Shown one piece after another: positions 1 to 7,547 of a stretch of 51,849 bases of DNA. Within the stretch, counting starts at the first letter, position 1. Each line of letters begins with the position of its first letter. Below the pieces are notes generated by a model that made no database searches, was not told where the DNA came from, and was given only the letters and a program-made list of their open reading frames with translations. The DNA comes from an uncultured Propionibacteriaceae bacterium (GTDB lineage: Bacteria > Actinomycetota > Actinomycetes > Propionibacteriales > Propionibacteriaceae): assembly GCA_937965785.1 (NCBI GenBank), contig CALCKT010000037.1, positions 1 to 51,849 of the forward strand, read 5' to 3'. The position numbers and the translations under genes are program-made.

Positions 1-66
1 GATTTTACCTCACATGTTCGATTAAACCTGTTTTTCGTCACTGTCCACGAAACGTATAGCACTCCA

Positions 67-78
67 GTTTCCGGAAAC
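67..78. promoter_or_regulatory. 12-bp perfect palindrome upstream of the RiPP operon
   Basis: GTTTCCGGAAAC reads identically on both strands and lies 52 bases before the ABC ATPase start. No other gene begins between it and the operon, so it is a candidate operator. That role is inference; only the palindrome is seen. Confidence 0.35.
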
Positions 79-130
79 CTCCGTAGCGTTTCAGGTGTCA
101 GAAAAACCGAATGACTTTGCGGAGGGAAAA

Positions 131-1096
131 ATGCTTGGTCTTCAGTTGAACGGAGTCAGCCGGAGTTTCGGTGGCCATCAGGTGCTGCACGGTGTTGACC
201 TGGCAGTTGCCCGGGGTGAGATCGTCGGATTCATTGGCGGTAACGGTGCGGGCAAGACCACCACCATGCGGCTCATCCTCGGGCTGCTCACCCCATCGGC
301 TGGTGAGATCACTTGGGATGGTCGGCCGGTCACCGCCGATGACCGGCGCGCCATTGGGTATATGCCGGAGGAGCGCGGCCTCTATCCGGGGATGACCGTG
401 GAGGACCAACTGGTTCACTTCGCGCTGCTGGAAGGTAAGTCCTTGCCGGAGGCGAAGGAGATCGCATCCGACCTGATCGCGGCTCTTGGTCTTTGTGGCC
501 GCGAGAACTTACTGGTCCAGGATCTGTCGCTGGGTAACCAGCAGCGGGTGCAGCTTGGTGCGGCGCTTGTCGGCAAGCCGACGCTCCTTGTCTTGGATGA
601 GCCGTTCTCCGGACTCGACCCGCTGGCTGTTGAGACGATGGCTGATCTGCTTAAGGAGCAGGCGGCGCTCGGAGTCGGGGTGCTGTTCTCTTCGCATCAG
701 CTTGAGCTTGTCGAGCGACTTTGTGACCGTGTCTGTGTTCTCGACCAGGGCAAGGTCGTCGCGAGTGGTCGAGTTTCGGAGCTCCAGGATGACTCCTGGT
801 CGCGCTGGCGCCTGACTCTCTCCGACGACGTCACTGATGCCTTTGCCGCGGAGCTCTCGCTGGTTCCTGGTTTGGTGCCGTCGCCTGTTCCGGACGACCC
901 GCGCTCGATCATGATCGCCTTGGAAGGCAGTAACCACGATATCCCTGCCGGTGTTCTGCAAGCTGCAGTGCGACGCGGTGGTCTCCGCAACATTGAGCAG
1001 CGGCAGCGGTCTTTGGCGGAGATCCTTACTGAACGTCTCGGCGGTATTGCTTTCGACCCCGAGCCCGAACTTGAACCTATTGGAGGAATCCGATGA
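131..1096 (+). CDS. ABC transporter ATP-binding protein (RiPP exporter/immunity)
   Basis: Cytoplasmic ATPase that should power the permease encoded next. Residues 36-43 are the Walker A GGNGAGKT, residues 132-138 the signature LSLGNQQ, and residues 152-158 the Walker B LLVLDEP. The LSxGNQ signature and C-terminal extension resemble NatA/YhaQ-type ABC-2 exporters. ATG 131 is chosen because GGAGGG precedes it; an in-frame GTG at 95 has no such site. The 321-aa length is normal. The stop overlaps the permease start (ATGA), showing translational coupling. It is the first gene of the RiPP operon, so export of the product or self-immunity is the likely job; the substrate is inferred only from context. 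Confidence 0.9.
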   Translation: MLGLQLNGVSRSFGGHQVLHGVDLAVARGEIVGFIGGNGAGKTTTMRLILGLLTPSAGEITWDGRPVTADDRRAIGYMPEERGLYPGMTVEDQLVHFALLEGKSLPEAKEIASDLIAALGLCGRENLLVQDLSLGNQQRVQLGAALVGKPTLLVLDEPFSGLDPLAVETMADLLKEQAALGVGVLFSSHQLELVERLCDRVCVLDQGKVVASGRVSELQDDSWSRWRLTLSDDVTDAFAAELSLVPGLVPSPVPDDPRSIMIALEGSNHDIPAGVLQAAVRRGGLRNIEQRQRSLAEILTERLGGIAFDPEPELEPIGGIR

Positions 1097-2025
1097 CCAC
1101 TCTGGTAACTGGAACTGAAGTCAAGGCCGCTACCCCGGCCCGCGCTTCCCAGCAGGCTGAGATCGCACAAGTCAACGCAGCTGGGAGCATCATCCGACGC
1201 GAGCTTCTGACTCGCTTGAAGAACCGGACTATCGTGATGGCGACGATTGTTCTGGCCCTGTTCGCAGGTGTCGGTGCGGGCGTTGGTGGATGGTTCCTCG
1301 TTGATGCCTATCGGGGCACCGGAACCGTTCCGATTAACACTGGAGTCCTCTTAGCGACGGCGATGATCACGGCTTTGCTGGCCGCGCTCGTCTACTCATC
1401 GCAGATCCTGTCCCTGGGGGTTGTCGAAGAGAAATCTTCCAGAATTGTTGAGATCCTGCTCACCAAGATCGGCGTCGGCCCGCTGCTGGCCGGAAAGATG
1501 ATTGGCGTTGGGCTCGTGACCTTCGCACAGCTGTTTGTCGTCGGGGTTGCAGTCGTCGCTGGATTCTCGGTCGTCGGTGGCTGGTCGGTCCTGAACATCG
1601 AGTTTGGCCCGAGCCTGCTGTGGTTCTTCGTCTGGTTCATGCAGGGTTTCATCACCTTCGCGACCCTCAGCACCCTGCTCGCTTCGACTGTTTCACGACA
1701 AGAAGACCTCGGAACGGCTTCCAAACCGCTGTCCGTGATCCAGATGGTGCTCCTCGTCGTCGCCATGCACGTGGTGCCGCACCATCTCGATGCCCTTTGG
1801 GTGAAGGTCGTTTCCTACCTCCCCTTGTTCTCCTCGTATGTGATGCCGATGCGATTCGCGACGAACAGTGTCTCGACCTTGGAGATCGTCATCGCAGCGG
1901 TCATCGCTGCCGCGGCGGTGCCTCTCCTGTTCCGACTCACGACCCGCATCTACCGAAACAACGCGCTTCGTACCGGTTCTCGGGTGTCGTTCCGTAAATC
2001 CATGACCTCCGACGACCTCGCTTGA
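1093..2025 (+). CDS. ABC-2 type permease of the RiPP exporter
   Basis: Integral membrane partner of the preceding ATPase, 310 aa. After an Ala-rich cytoplasmic N-terminus come about six hydrophobic segments, the first near residues 48-65 and the last near 255-275. EEKSSRIVEILLTKI after the second segment is the coupling-helix sequence typical of NatB/YhaP-like ABC2 permeases. It overlaps the ATPase stop by 4 bases, so the pair is co-translated. Role in exporting the cluster's peptide, or in immunity, is inferred from position. Nothing is missing or truncated. Confidence 0.88.
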   Translation: MTTLVTGTEVKAATPARASQQAEIAQVNAAGSIIRRELLTRLKNRTIVMATIVLALFAGVGAGVGGWFLVDAYRGTGTVPINTGVLLATAMITALLAALVYSSQILSLGVVEEKSSRIVEILLTKIGVGPLLAGKMIGVGLVTFAQLFVVGVAVVAGFSVVGGWSVLNIEFGPSLLWFFVWFMQGFITFATLSTLLASTVSRQEDLGTASKPLSVIQMVLLVVAMHVVPHHLDALWVKVVSYLPLFSSYVMPMRFATNSVSTLEIVIAAVIAAAAVPLLFRLTTRIYRNNALRTGSRVSFRKSMTSDDLA

Positions 2026-2064
2026 GGCCAGTCACAAACCCCAAACCAGCGAAAGGAAATCATC

Positions 2065-2175
2065 ATGACCGCCCAGACAGCCAAGTCCAGCCAGGCCAAG
2101 CGCTTCCTCATGAACATCGCGCTCGCGGTTGCCGGATTCGCAGTCGCTTACCTCCTCGTCACCCTGTTCGCCTGA
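2065..2175 (+). CDS. 36-aa single-pass membrane peptide
   Basis: A small gene with a strong ribosome site (GAAAGGAAATCATC before ATG 2065). The product has a short Lys/Gln/Ser-rich N-terminus (about 15 residues) and one hydrophobic helix running to the C-terminus (NIALAVAGFAVAYLLVTLFA). It ends directly with the membrane segment, with no Cys and no extracytoplasmic tail. It sits between the permease and the kinase in an otherwise tightly packed operon. It could be an accessory exporter subunit or a dedicated immunity peptide; neither can be shown from sequence. It does not resemble the two precursors. Confidence 0.7.
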   Translation: MTAQTAKSSQAKRFLMNIALAVAGFAVAYLLVTLFA

Positions 2176-2203
2176 TCCAACAACCGGAAGAATCGAGCCC
2201 GTC

Positions 2204-3304
2204 ATGACGCTCACCGCAGCCCACCCGACCTGGCGCACGGACCCACAGTTCCGCTCCATCGCGGAAGCAACCGTCGCACTGCTCGGCGACCACGCGACCG
2301 TCACCAACGTCGCTGCCCCCGGTTTTAGCGGCCGCAACGGTGCGTGGGTCATGACGCTCGATTCCGGTCGCAGAGTGTTCGTCAAGCAGATCTCGCTGGT
2401 AAAGGCGGGGGAGGCGGCGTTCACCAGGTCGCTGGCATACGCAACCTTCGCCGCGGAGCACCCTCGATTCGCCGCCCCGGGCCCACGCCTCCTGGCCCAC
2501 TGTTCCCGCCGTCAACTGCTGGTCTTCGAGTATTGCTCGGGTAGTAGCCTCGCGCAGCTGCTCGTCGACGAGAAAGTCCCGCACTCCTTCTCAACGACCG
2601 CGGGCCGCCTCCTGGCCCGGCTCCACTCCGGTCCGACCAGTGGTCTTCTGCCCACGAATCCCCCGAGCCCGCCGGTCGCGATGTTCCATGGAGTTCCACA
2701 CCATCGTTACGCCGAGCTCACCCTGGCGGAGCTGCGACTCTGGCCTACCCTGCAGCAGGACGCGGAACTTGTAGAAGCAGTGTCCCAGCTGAGGACGGTT
2801 GAAGACAGCCACCGTACTGCCCCGATCCACGGGGACCTACGCCTTGACCAATTCCATATCGACGGGGACGAGTTGAGCCTCCTCGATTGGGAGGAGTTTG
2901 GCCAGGGCGATCCCGCCCGCGACCTCGGCACGCTGGCCGGTGAATGGATCTACCGCGCGGTGCTCGACACCGTGACCAGCCGAGCTGGTGCCGGTTCTCC
3001 ACCTGACCGTTTCGACACCGCCAGTGCCACGCGTCGAATCACGGAGCGCATGACCCATCTGGTACCCCAGATCCGTCGGCTGTGGACTGCCTATCGGTCA
3101 GAGACCGCCACTACCGACGAGGGTCTCGCCACACGAGCGACCGCCCACCTGGGCTGGCATTTGATCGATCGAACCGTTACTCGGGCCTCGTTTGTCGCCC
3201 AGCTACCCGGTATTGAACGCGCCGCGGCTGGCATCGGGCGCAGAATCCTTCTACATCCCGACAGATATGCCATTGCCCTTGGAATCGAGGAGTCCGTCGC
3301 ATGA
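2204..3304 (+). CDS. APH-fold Ser/Thr kinase of a class V-type lanthipeptide synthetase (LxmK-like)
   Basis: Aminoglycoside-phosphotransferase-fold protein, 366 aa. The N-lobe Lys lies in VFVKQ (near residue 61), the catalytic loop is HGDLRLDQ (residues 209-216) and the metal-binding Asp is in LLDWEEF (near 228). In class V lanthipeptide and thioamitide clusters such a kinase phosphorylates Ser/Thr of the precursor before elimination by a HopA1-like partner. That partner follows here, with a 4-base ATGA overlap. ATG 2204 has GGAAG upstream and begins just after the small membrane peptide. An antibiotic-resistance APH is the alternative, but the operon context argues against it. Confidence 0.82.
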   Translation: MTLTAAHPTWRTDPQFRSIAEATVALLGDHATVTNVAAPGFSGRNGAWVMTLDSGRRVFVKQISLVKAGEAAFTRSLAYATFAAEHPRFAAPGPRLLAHCSRRQLLVFEYCSGSSLAQLLVDEKVPHSFSTTAGRLLARLHSGPTSGLLPTNPPSPPVAMFHGVPHHRYAELTLAELRLWPTLQQDAELVEAVSQLRTVEDSHRTAPIHGDLRLDQFHIDGDELSLLDWEEFGQGDPARDLGTLAGEWIYRAVLDTVTSRAGAGSPPDRFDTASATRRITERMTHLVPQIRRLWTAYRSETATTDEGLATRATAHLGWHLIDRTVTRASFVAQLPGIERAAAGIGRRILLHPDRYAIALGIEESVA

Positions 3305-4236
3305 GCACCGTACTGGCAACGAGCTTCGCCACCCTACTTGAAGAACTCGACCTGAACGTCCACCCCAGCGGCACCGCCGCGACGATCGGAGAAGAGACGA
3401 TTGAGGCCCCCAGCCTCGCCGAGCTGCGGCCCAAACTGTACACCGCACTCTACGCCCAGCTTCACGTCCGTAACTCCGACCTGGAGGCTCTCGGCCGCGC
3501 AGCAATTCGCCCCGATCTCCTTGAACCGCTTGTCGAAGCCATCCCCCATCGCCACGTCGTGGCCGTAGCGTCGGAAGCAAGCACCGCGGTGAGGGTGGCG
3601 CCGCACCTGCGAACCATCCTGGTTGACGACCTGAAGGTGCTCGTCGACCTCGAACAGGCAATCCAGGATGACCGCGGCACCATCATCGGAGTCCGCCTGC
3701 CAAGTTGGCGCACCCACACCACCCCCGGCTACGTGCTCGCCCTTGGGCAGCGAGGAATCGGACGCGGGAACCTGGTGCGCTTCTACATCTCCCGGAGTTG
3801 TGCCGGCGATACCCTGGCGCTTTGGAGTTCGCTCCTGACAGGCCTCAACGACGCGGGTGTCGCCTACCATGCAAAGGCGCTGTCGAGCAGCTCGGCGTAC
3901 CCCAGGTCAGATGCCGTGGTCGTCTACACAACAACAACCGACCGATTCAAAACCCTAGAAATCGTGACGCGAGTACTCGAGCTCGGCACAGCCTCGGGGC
4001 CGCCCATGTCGATCTTCGCAGAGGAGATCGTGCCCGGCCTGGCCGAGGCAGCCGAACCCATGGACCTGCGCACTGCCTACCGGAGACTCAGCTTCGGGCA
4101 GCACCGCTCCCGGGTGCTCGCCGACGCGATGATCCGGGCGAACTACGAGCAGCGAACCCTCACCTCCGTGTGGGACGAGGAGGCGCGCGCAGCGCGAATC
4201 GATCCCCACCACCCTGGCAGAAATCTAGCCAGCTAA
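3301..4236 (+). CDS. HopA1-like lyase (LxmY-like), RiPP dehydration
   Basis: A 311-aa protein with the features of the HopA1 effector-like family found in class V lanthipeptide and thioamitide clusters: a central block NLVRFYISRSCAGDTL, then a LN-x-AGV-x-Y-x-K-like helix/strand, a YPRSDAVVVYT strand and a late SFGQHRSR motif. Proteins of this family remove phosphate from phospho-Ser/Thr to give dehydroamino acids. It overlaps the kinase gene by 4 bases, consistent with a stoichiometric kinase-lyase complex. It is the last gene before the precursors. Family assignment is from motif recognition, not a search. Confidence 0.78.
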   Translation: MSTVLATSFATLLEELDLNVHPSGTAATIGEETIEAPSLAELRPKLYTALYAQLHVRNSDLEALGRAAIRPDLLEPLVEAIPHRHVVAVASEASTAVRVAPHLRTILVDDLKVLVDLEQAIQDDRGTIIGVRLPSWRTHTTPGYVLALGQRGIGRGNLVRFYISRSCAGDTLALWSSLLTGLNDAGVAYHAKALSSSSAYPRSDAVVVYTTTTDRFKTLEIVTRVLELGTASGPPMSIFAEEIVPGLAEAAEPMDLRTAYRRLSFGQHRSRVLADAMIRANYEQRTLTSVWDEEARAARIDPHHPGRNLAS

Positions 4237-4244
4237 CCCAGAAC

Positions 4245-4290
4245 TTCCCGAGACCGTCGGGAAAACCCAAGAAATCGCCTCACAAGAGGC
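4245..4290 (+). promoter_or_regulatory. Two consecutive hairpins ahead of the first precursor gene
   Basis: TTCCCGA (4245-4251) pairs with TCGGGAA (4257-4263) around a 5-base loop, and GCCTC (4277-4281) pairs with GAGGC (4286-4290) around ACAA. They fill the gap between the lyase stop and the precursor ribosome site (AAAGGA near 4298). They could mark an RNA processing site or 5' stabiliser that raises precursor mRNA; this role is inferred. Confidence 0.55.
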
Positions 4291-4309
4291 CAACCCGAAA
4301 GGAAACACC

Positions 4310-4486
4310 ATGTCCGATTTCAACGCCACCGAAATCCAGGCCGGCGCTCTCACCGAGCTGGCTGAGGGCCACGACGCCTTCACCACCGTCGACGAGATCG
4401 GCGCTGACGCGGCTGGCGAAGCCCCCGCGACCTCCCCGCTGTGTATCGGGATCATCGTGGGCGCCACCTACGGCGCCGGGTGCTGA
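4310..4486 (+). CDS. RiPP precursor peptide 1 (58 aa, C-terminal Cys)
   Basis: Preceded by AAAGGA at a good distance. The leader (residues 1-40) is acidic and contains LTELAEGHDAFTTVDEIG, shared in pattern with precursor 2. The likely core is TSPLCIGIIVGATYGAGC (residues 41-58), starting after a conserved AP-A. Ser42-x-x-Cys45 could give a lanthionine ring, while Thr53 and terminal Cys58 have the T-x4-C spacing used for AviMeCys in thioviridamide-type and class V peptides. The core is otherwise hydrophobic and Gly-rich. The leader/core boundary is inferred from where the two precursors become most alike. The gene stands alone in a non-coding gap between synthetase genes, as precursors usually do. 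Confidence 0.85.
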   Translation: MSDFNATEIQAGALTELAEGHDAFTTVDEIGADAAGEAPATSPLCIGIIVGATYGAGC

Positions 4487-4487
4487 T

Positions 4488-4551
4488 AGCGGCGCCACCA
4501 AGATAAAACTTCATCGCCAAACGAAATCCAAAAACCCGGTTCAGCGCCGCT
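4488..4551 (+). repeat. Inverted repeat between the two precursor genes
   Basis: AGCGGCGC (4488-4495) and GCGCCGCT (4544-4551) are perfect 8-base arms with a 48-base A-rich loop. They could form a long-range stem between the two precursor reading frames. It may simply be an RNA stability element. Confidence 0.4.
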
Positions 4552-4577
4552 GACCATTTAGCAGAAAGAAGCATAAC

Positions 4578-4742
4578 ATGTCGAACAACATCAACAGCAC
4601 CGACCTCGTCGAACTGGCCGAGGCCCACGACACCTTCACCAGCCCCGAGGAGATCGGCGGCGACGCCGCCACGGATGCGCCGGCGACCAGCCCCTTCTGC
4701 GTAGGAGTTCTCATCGGAGCCACGCTGACCACCGGCTGCTGA
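4578..4742 (+). CDS. RiPP precursor peptide 2 (54 aa, C-terminal Cys)
   Basis: Second precursor, with AGAAAGAAG before ATG 4578. The leader has LVELAEAHDTFTSPEEIGGDA, aligned to precursor 1 but 4 residues shorter. The predicted core TSPFCVGVLIGATLTTGC is also 18 residues. Identical positions with precursor 1 include T1, S2, P3, C5, G7, G11, A12, T13, G17 and C18. The T13/C18 pair keeps the T-x4-C spacing and S2/C5 keeps S-x-x-C. Extra Thr at core positions 15 and 16 could be additional dehydration sites. Whether both are needed (two-component product) or are variants cannot be told from sequence. Confidence 0.85.
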   Translation: MSNNINSTDLVELAEAHDTFTSPEEIGGDAATDAPATSPFCVGVLIGATLTTGC

Positions 4743-4751
4743 CCCTCACCG

Positions 4752-4784
4752 ACCGGGGCGGCGCCGACAAAGCGTCGCCCCGGT
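4752..4784 (+). terminator. Hairpin downstream of precursor genes (attenuator/partial terminator)
   Basis: ACCGGGGCGGCG (4752-4763) pairs with CGTCGCCCCGGT (4773-4784) with one G-T pair, around a 9-base loop, 10 bases after the stop of precursor 2. No long T tract follows, so read-through to the modification genes is plausible. Such hairpins commonly set a high precursor:enzyme ratio; that function is inferred. Confidence 0.65.
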
Positions 4785-4825
4785 CGTGTCTCAAACTCAC
4801 CTCGCAGATTGAAGGGATGATTCCC

Positions 4826-5461
4826 ATGAACCTCGCATCACAGACCACCAGATCCCTACTATCCAACCTGTCCCTCGAAACCTTCGGTTTCTCGCGTGTC
4901 GCAGTCGTACTGACCGGCTCGGCTGGCACTCAGGTCATGCCCTATTGGCTCGACTGGGCCCAGAGCGCAGCCCCACAAACCGAGTTCCGCGTCATCATGC
5001 GCAAGAGCGCCTACCAGTTCATCACACGACACAACATCGAGTCTCGACTCCGGACTCGCATTCAGGAAGATCGTTGGCAAGAAGAGATCATTGCCAGCCA
5101 CATCGAGCTGGGAGAGTGGGCGGACCTGATGCTCATCTACCCCGCAACCCTTGGCTACTCGTCCAAACTGGCTCGCGGCCTGGCCGACTCTCCGTCGCTC
5201 GTCGCCGCCCTGTCCACGAGAGCGACGGTGTGTGTTGCGCCATCGTTGCCTCCCCGCTCGAAGGGGAACCCCATCGTCGAGGAGACGCTTCGTCTGCTGC
5301 GTGAACCTGACAATTTTGTCGTCTTCGACCCTGTTCCCGGGCCCAGCGAGTCCAGCGACATCGATCACGCCTGGATTCCACCGACGTTCCCCGAGGTTCT
5401 ACGACAGTTGGAACGGCGCCGTGCTGCTCTCGAAACGCAGACTTCACCGAGGACCGCGTGA
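4826..5461 (+). CDS. HFCD flavoprotein, peptidyl-cysteine decarboxylase (LxmD/CypD/EpiD-like)
   Basis: A 211-aa flavoprotein. It opens with VAVVLTGSAGTQVMPYW (FMN-binding start of the HFCD fold), then FRVIMRKSAYQFIT, and MLIYPATLGYSSKLARGLADS corresponds to the PASANT-type motif. These enzymes oxidatively decarboxylate a C-terminal Cys to an enethiol, the first step to AviCys/AviMeCys, which fits the terminal Cys of both precursors. ATG 4826 is preferred to ATG 4817, because GAAGGG directly abuts 4817 but lies about 9 bases from 4826. It overlaps the next gene by one base. A coenzyme A-type PPC decarboxylase is unlikely in this operon. Confidence 0.82.
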   Translation: MNLASQTTRSLLSNLSLETFGFSRVAVVLTGSAGTQVMPYWLDWAQSAAPQTEFRVIMRKSAYQFITRHNIESRLRTRIQEDRWQEEIIASHIELGEWADLMLIYPATLGYSSKLARGLADSPSLVAALSTRATVCVAPSLPPRSKGNPIVEETLRLLREPDNFVVFDPVPGPSESSDIDHAWIPPTFPEVLRQLERRRAALETQTSPRTA

Positions 5462-6312
5462 TGTCTGGTCCGCTGGCTCCGATCCGCGCGACACGGACGG
5501 GTCTCCTGGACACCGTCGTCGAGGGGGACGGTGACGGTGTCCGGTGGAGCCATCGGCTCGGACCCCACGCCCCAATCCCCTTCTCGTCGATGTCGATCAG
5601 GCTCGAATGCGATGTGGCGTCGGTGGTTCTCGGAGCCGGCGACGAAACGCAACGCGTGTACGCCACATCGACCACGAGTCTTCTCCAGAACCTGTTCAGC
5701 GCCCAGCAAGCGGTTGATCTCGGTTCTCTCGGACGCAGCTGGGGAGACGCCATTCGTCGTATCCACGAGCACGCGGTCCCCACCCAGCGCGCGGTCCCAC
5801 CCCGCACGCTGATTCGAGCTCGCGCCTGGATCGCGGGTGGGTGGCCACCGATCCACCGCATCCTCGGCACCGACGGCATGCTGGAGATCCAACGCTGGGC
5901 GTCACAAGCCACGAACCAGAACACGAGGGTGGTGCATGGCAGCCCCGGTATGGCCCACTGCACCGTAAATAGCACAGGCTCGAAAATCGCTTTGCTGACA
6001 GGCGAGGACATCGGAGTCGCCGACCCGGGCTACGACATCGTATGGGTTCTCGGCGAACTGTCCGAGCTGTATCACTTCTACCTTGGCCTCCGATCACAAA
6101 TACTTGCCCTCCGAAAGGGACTCGAAGCCGGTTACGGTTCGTTCCCTGCACCGAACCAGGTGCGCGTCGGCATAGCCTTCAGGCTCCTCCAGCATGCCTT
6201 CGACTGGCATCACTACGCCGGAGCAGAAATCAAGCACGCCAATCTCCTCATTCAGCTGGCCCGCACCTACCTGGAAGCATGCGATGGCCAGACAGAGGAA
6301 GGATTCCTATGA
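5461..6312 (+). CDS. Second APH-like, probably degenerate phosphotransferase (LxmX-like)
   Basis: A 283-aa protein whose middle part reads VVHGSPGMAHCTVNSTG...ALLTGEDIGVADPGYD. This looks like the APH catalytic loop (HGxxxxxH) and the following Asp-containing strand, but the loop Asp and Asn are replaced (HGS instead of HGD), so kinase activity is doubtful. Class V clusters encode such a third synthetase component; a cyclase or scaffold role is the usual proposal. ATG 5461 has GAGGA upstream; a GTG at 5458 is the alternative. It overlaps the M16 gene by 4 bases. Its exact function here is inferred from context only. Confidence 0.62.
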   Translation: MSGPLAPIRATRTGLLDTVVEGDGDGVRWSHRLGPHAPIPFSSMSIRLECDVASVVLGAGDETQRVYATSTTSLLQNLFSAQQAVDLGSLGRSWGDAIRRIHEHAVPTQRAVPPRTLIRARAWIAGGWPPIHRILGTDGMLEIQRWASQATNQNTRVVHGSPGMAHCTVNSTGSKIALLTGEDIGVADPGYDIVWVLGELSELYHFYLGLRSQILALRKGLEAGYGSFPAPNQVRVGIAFRLLQHAFDWHHYAGAEIKHANLLIQLARTYLEACDGQTEEGFL

Positions 6313-7547
6313 ACCTCAGCACGTTACGTATCCGCGGTCATCTGGCTTTTCAAACTGTGCTTGAAAACGGCGCCACTGTGGTCGCCATCCATGCGCCGCA
6401 CGCCCGCAACCGTACCGTCGCCTTGGCTGTTCGCGCCGGTATGCGTGATGAACTGCCCGGGCAGGAGGGCATGATGCACCTGATCGAGCACATGGTCTAT
6501 CAGGACAGTTCGCTGAGTCAGGGGCTCGAGCGACAACTACAGGTGGCGCGGGCCGCTGGCGTGCTCGGCGCACACACCCACATGGACTATACCGAGTTCT
6601 GCGAGACGGCAGGTCTCGACGACGTTTCAACCATGATCCGGCGCCTCGTAGAGCAGGCGTTCTACCCGGCGTTCAAGGGGGAACAGCTCCTGGAGCAGAT
6701 CGCTGCGGTAGCGACGGAGCGTCGGAACCGACTCGCCAAAGCCCCCGGCGGCTTGCTGCCCTGGCCTCATCTCACCTCCCTCTACTGGCGCGACCACTCC
6801 AATACCCATGATGGCAGTGGCGACATGGACCTTTCTGATCGCGCCACCGCCACCGTGCTGCGAAATCTCCACGCCAAGCGCTATCGGCCTGACACTGCTG
6901 CGGTCGTCGCGTTGTCCGACCAGCCCGGCGAGGAGGTCGTGGCCGCCTTGGCCGAAGCGATGAGTGCTGTCCCTGGACGCCGGGACGAAGCGGAGGTGCC
7001 GGAGCAGGCAGGGCAGGCAATCACGCAAAGCTCGGTGATGACGGCTATTGGCGAAAGGCCACGTCTGTTGTCGGCGACGGCTGCGGCACCCAAGACACCA
7101 ACCCCACCGATGCTGGGGGATCTCGTCGTCGCGGAACTCTTGGCAGCCCAGAGGGGCCTGGACGCCAGTGCAGGGCTGTTCGGCCCTGGTGACATGGTGC
7201 ACGACGACTTGTTCGTAGTCGTCGACGACACGGCATTCGCCCTTGACCCCGCAGATCGGCTGCGTGCTGCCTCGGTGACCGACGACGACCTGCTGCTACA
7301 CGCGGTAGGCCGCGCTGCGGCCCGCGCCGAAGCCTCTACCGCCGACGATGGCTGCTTGACAAGGGCCGTCGCACGCGATGTGCTGCTTCGAGGGGAACCG
7401 ACCTTCGCGCCCGACCTCGTCACGCGACTCCGCGGATTGCTGACGCACCCGAAAGGCATCCGAACCCTCGTGGCCGAAGCCAGCACGCGCCTGGCCAGCC
7501 AACCCTTCGCTTCCATTCGAATCCAGGTAAAGGAAGACGCGACATGA
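6309..7547 (+). CDS. M16-family zinc peptidase, catalytic subunit (probable leader peptidase)
   Basis: 412 aa from ATG 6309 (GGAAGGA upstream). Residues 57-61 are HLIEH, the inverted zinc motif HxxEH of the M16/pitrilysin family. Glu137 lies 76 residues past the second His, as expected for the third ligand in HxxEH-x(~75)-E. The lack of a signal peptide suggests cytoplasmic action. In similar RiPP clusters M16 pairs remove the leader; here that would mean cleavage near the AP-A/TSP boundary. It overlaps the preceding and following genes by 4 bases each, so it is made with its partner. Leader cleavage is inferred. Confidence 0.82.
   Translation: MNLSTLRIRGHLAFQTVLENGATVVAIHAPHARNRTVALAVRAGMRDELPGQEGMMHLIEHMVYQDSSLSQGLERQLQVARAAGVLGAHTHMDYTEFCETAGLDDVSTMIRRLVEQAFYPAFKGEQLLEQIAAVATERRNRLAKAPGGLLPWPHLTSLYWRDHSNTHDGSGDMDLSDRATATVLRNLHAKRYRPDTAAVVALSDQPGEEVVAALAEAMSAVPGRRDEAEVPEQAGQAITQSSVMTAIGERPRLLSATAAAPKTPTPPMLGDLVVAELLAAQRGLDASAGLFGPGDMVHDDLFVVVDDTAFALDPADRLRAASVTDDDLLLHAVGRAAARAEASTADDGCLTRAVARDVLLRGEPTFAPDLVTRLRGLLTHPKGIRTLVAEASTRLASQPFASIRIQVKEDAT

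Noticed and set aside
95..130. GTG at 95 as the start of the ABC ATPase
   Set aside because: ATG 131 has GGAGGG directly upstream and begins the conserved domain; the extra 12 residues have no support.
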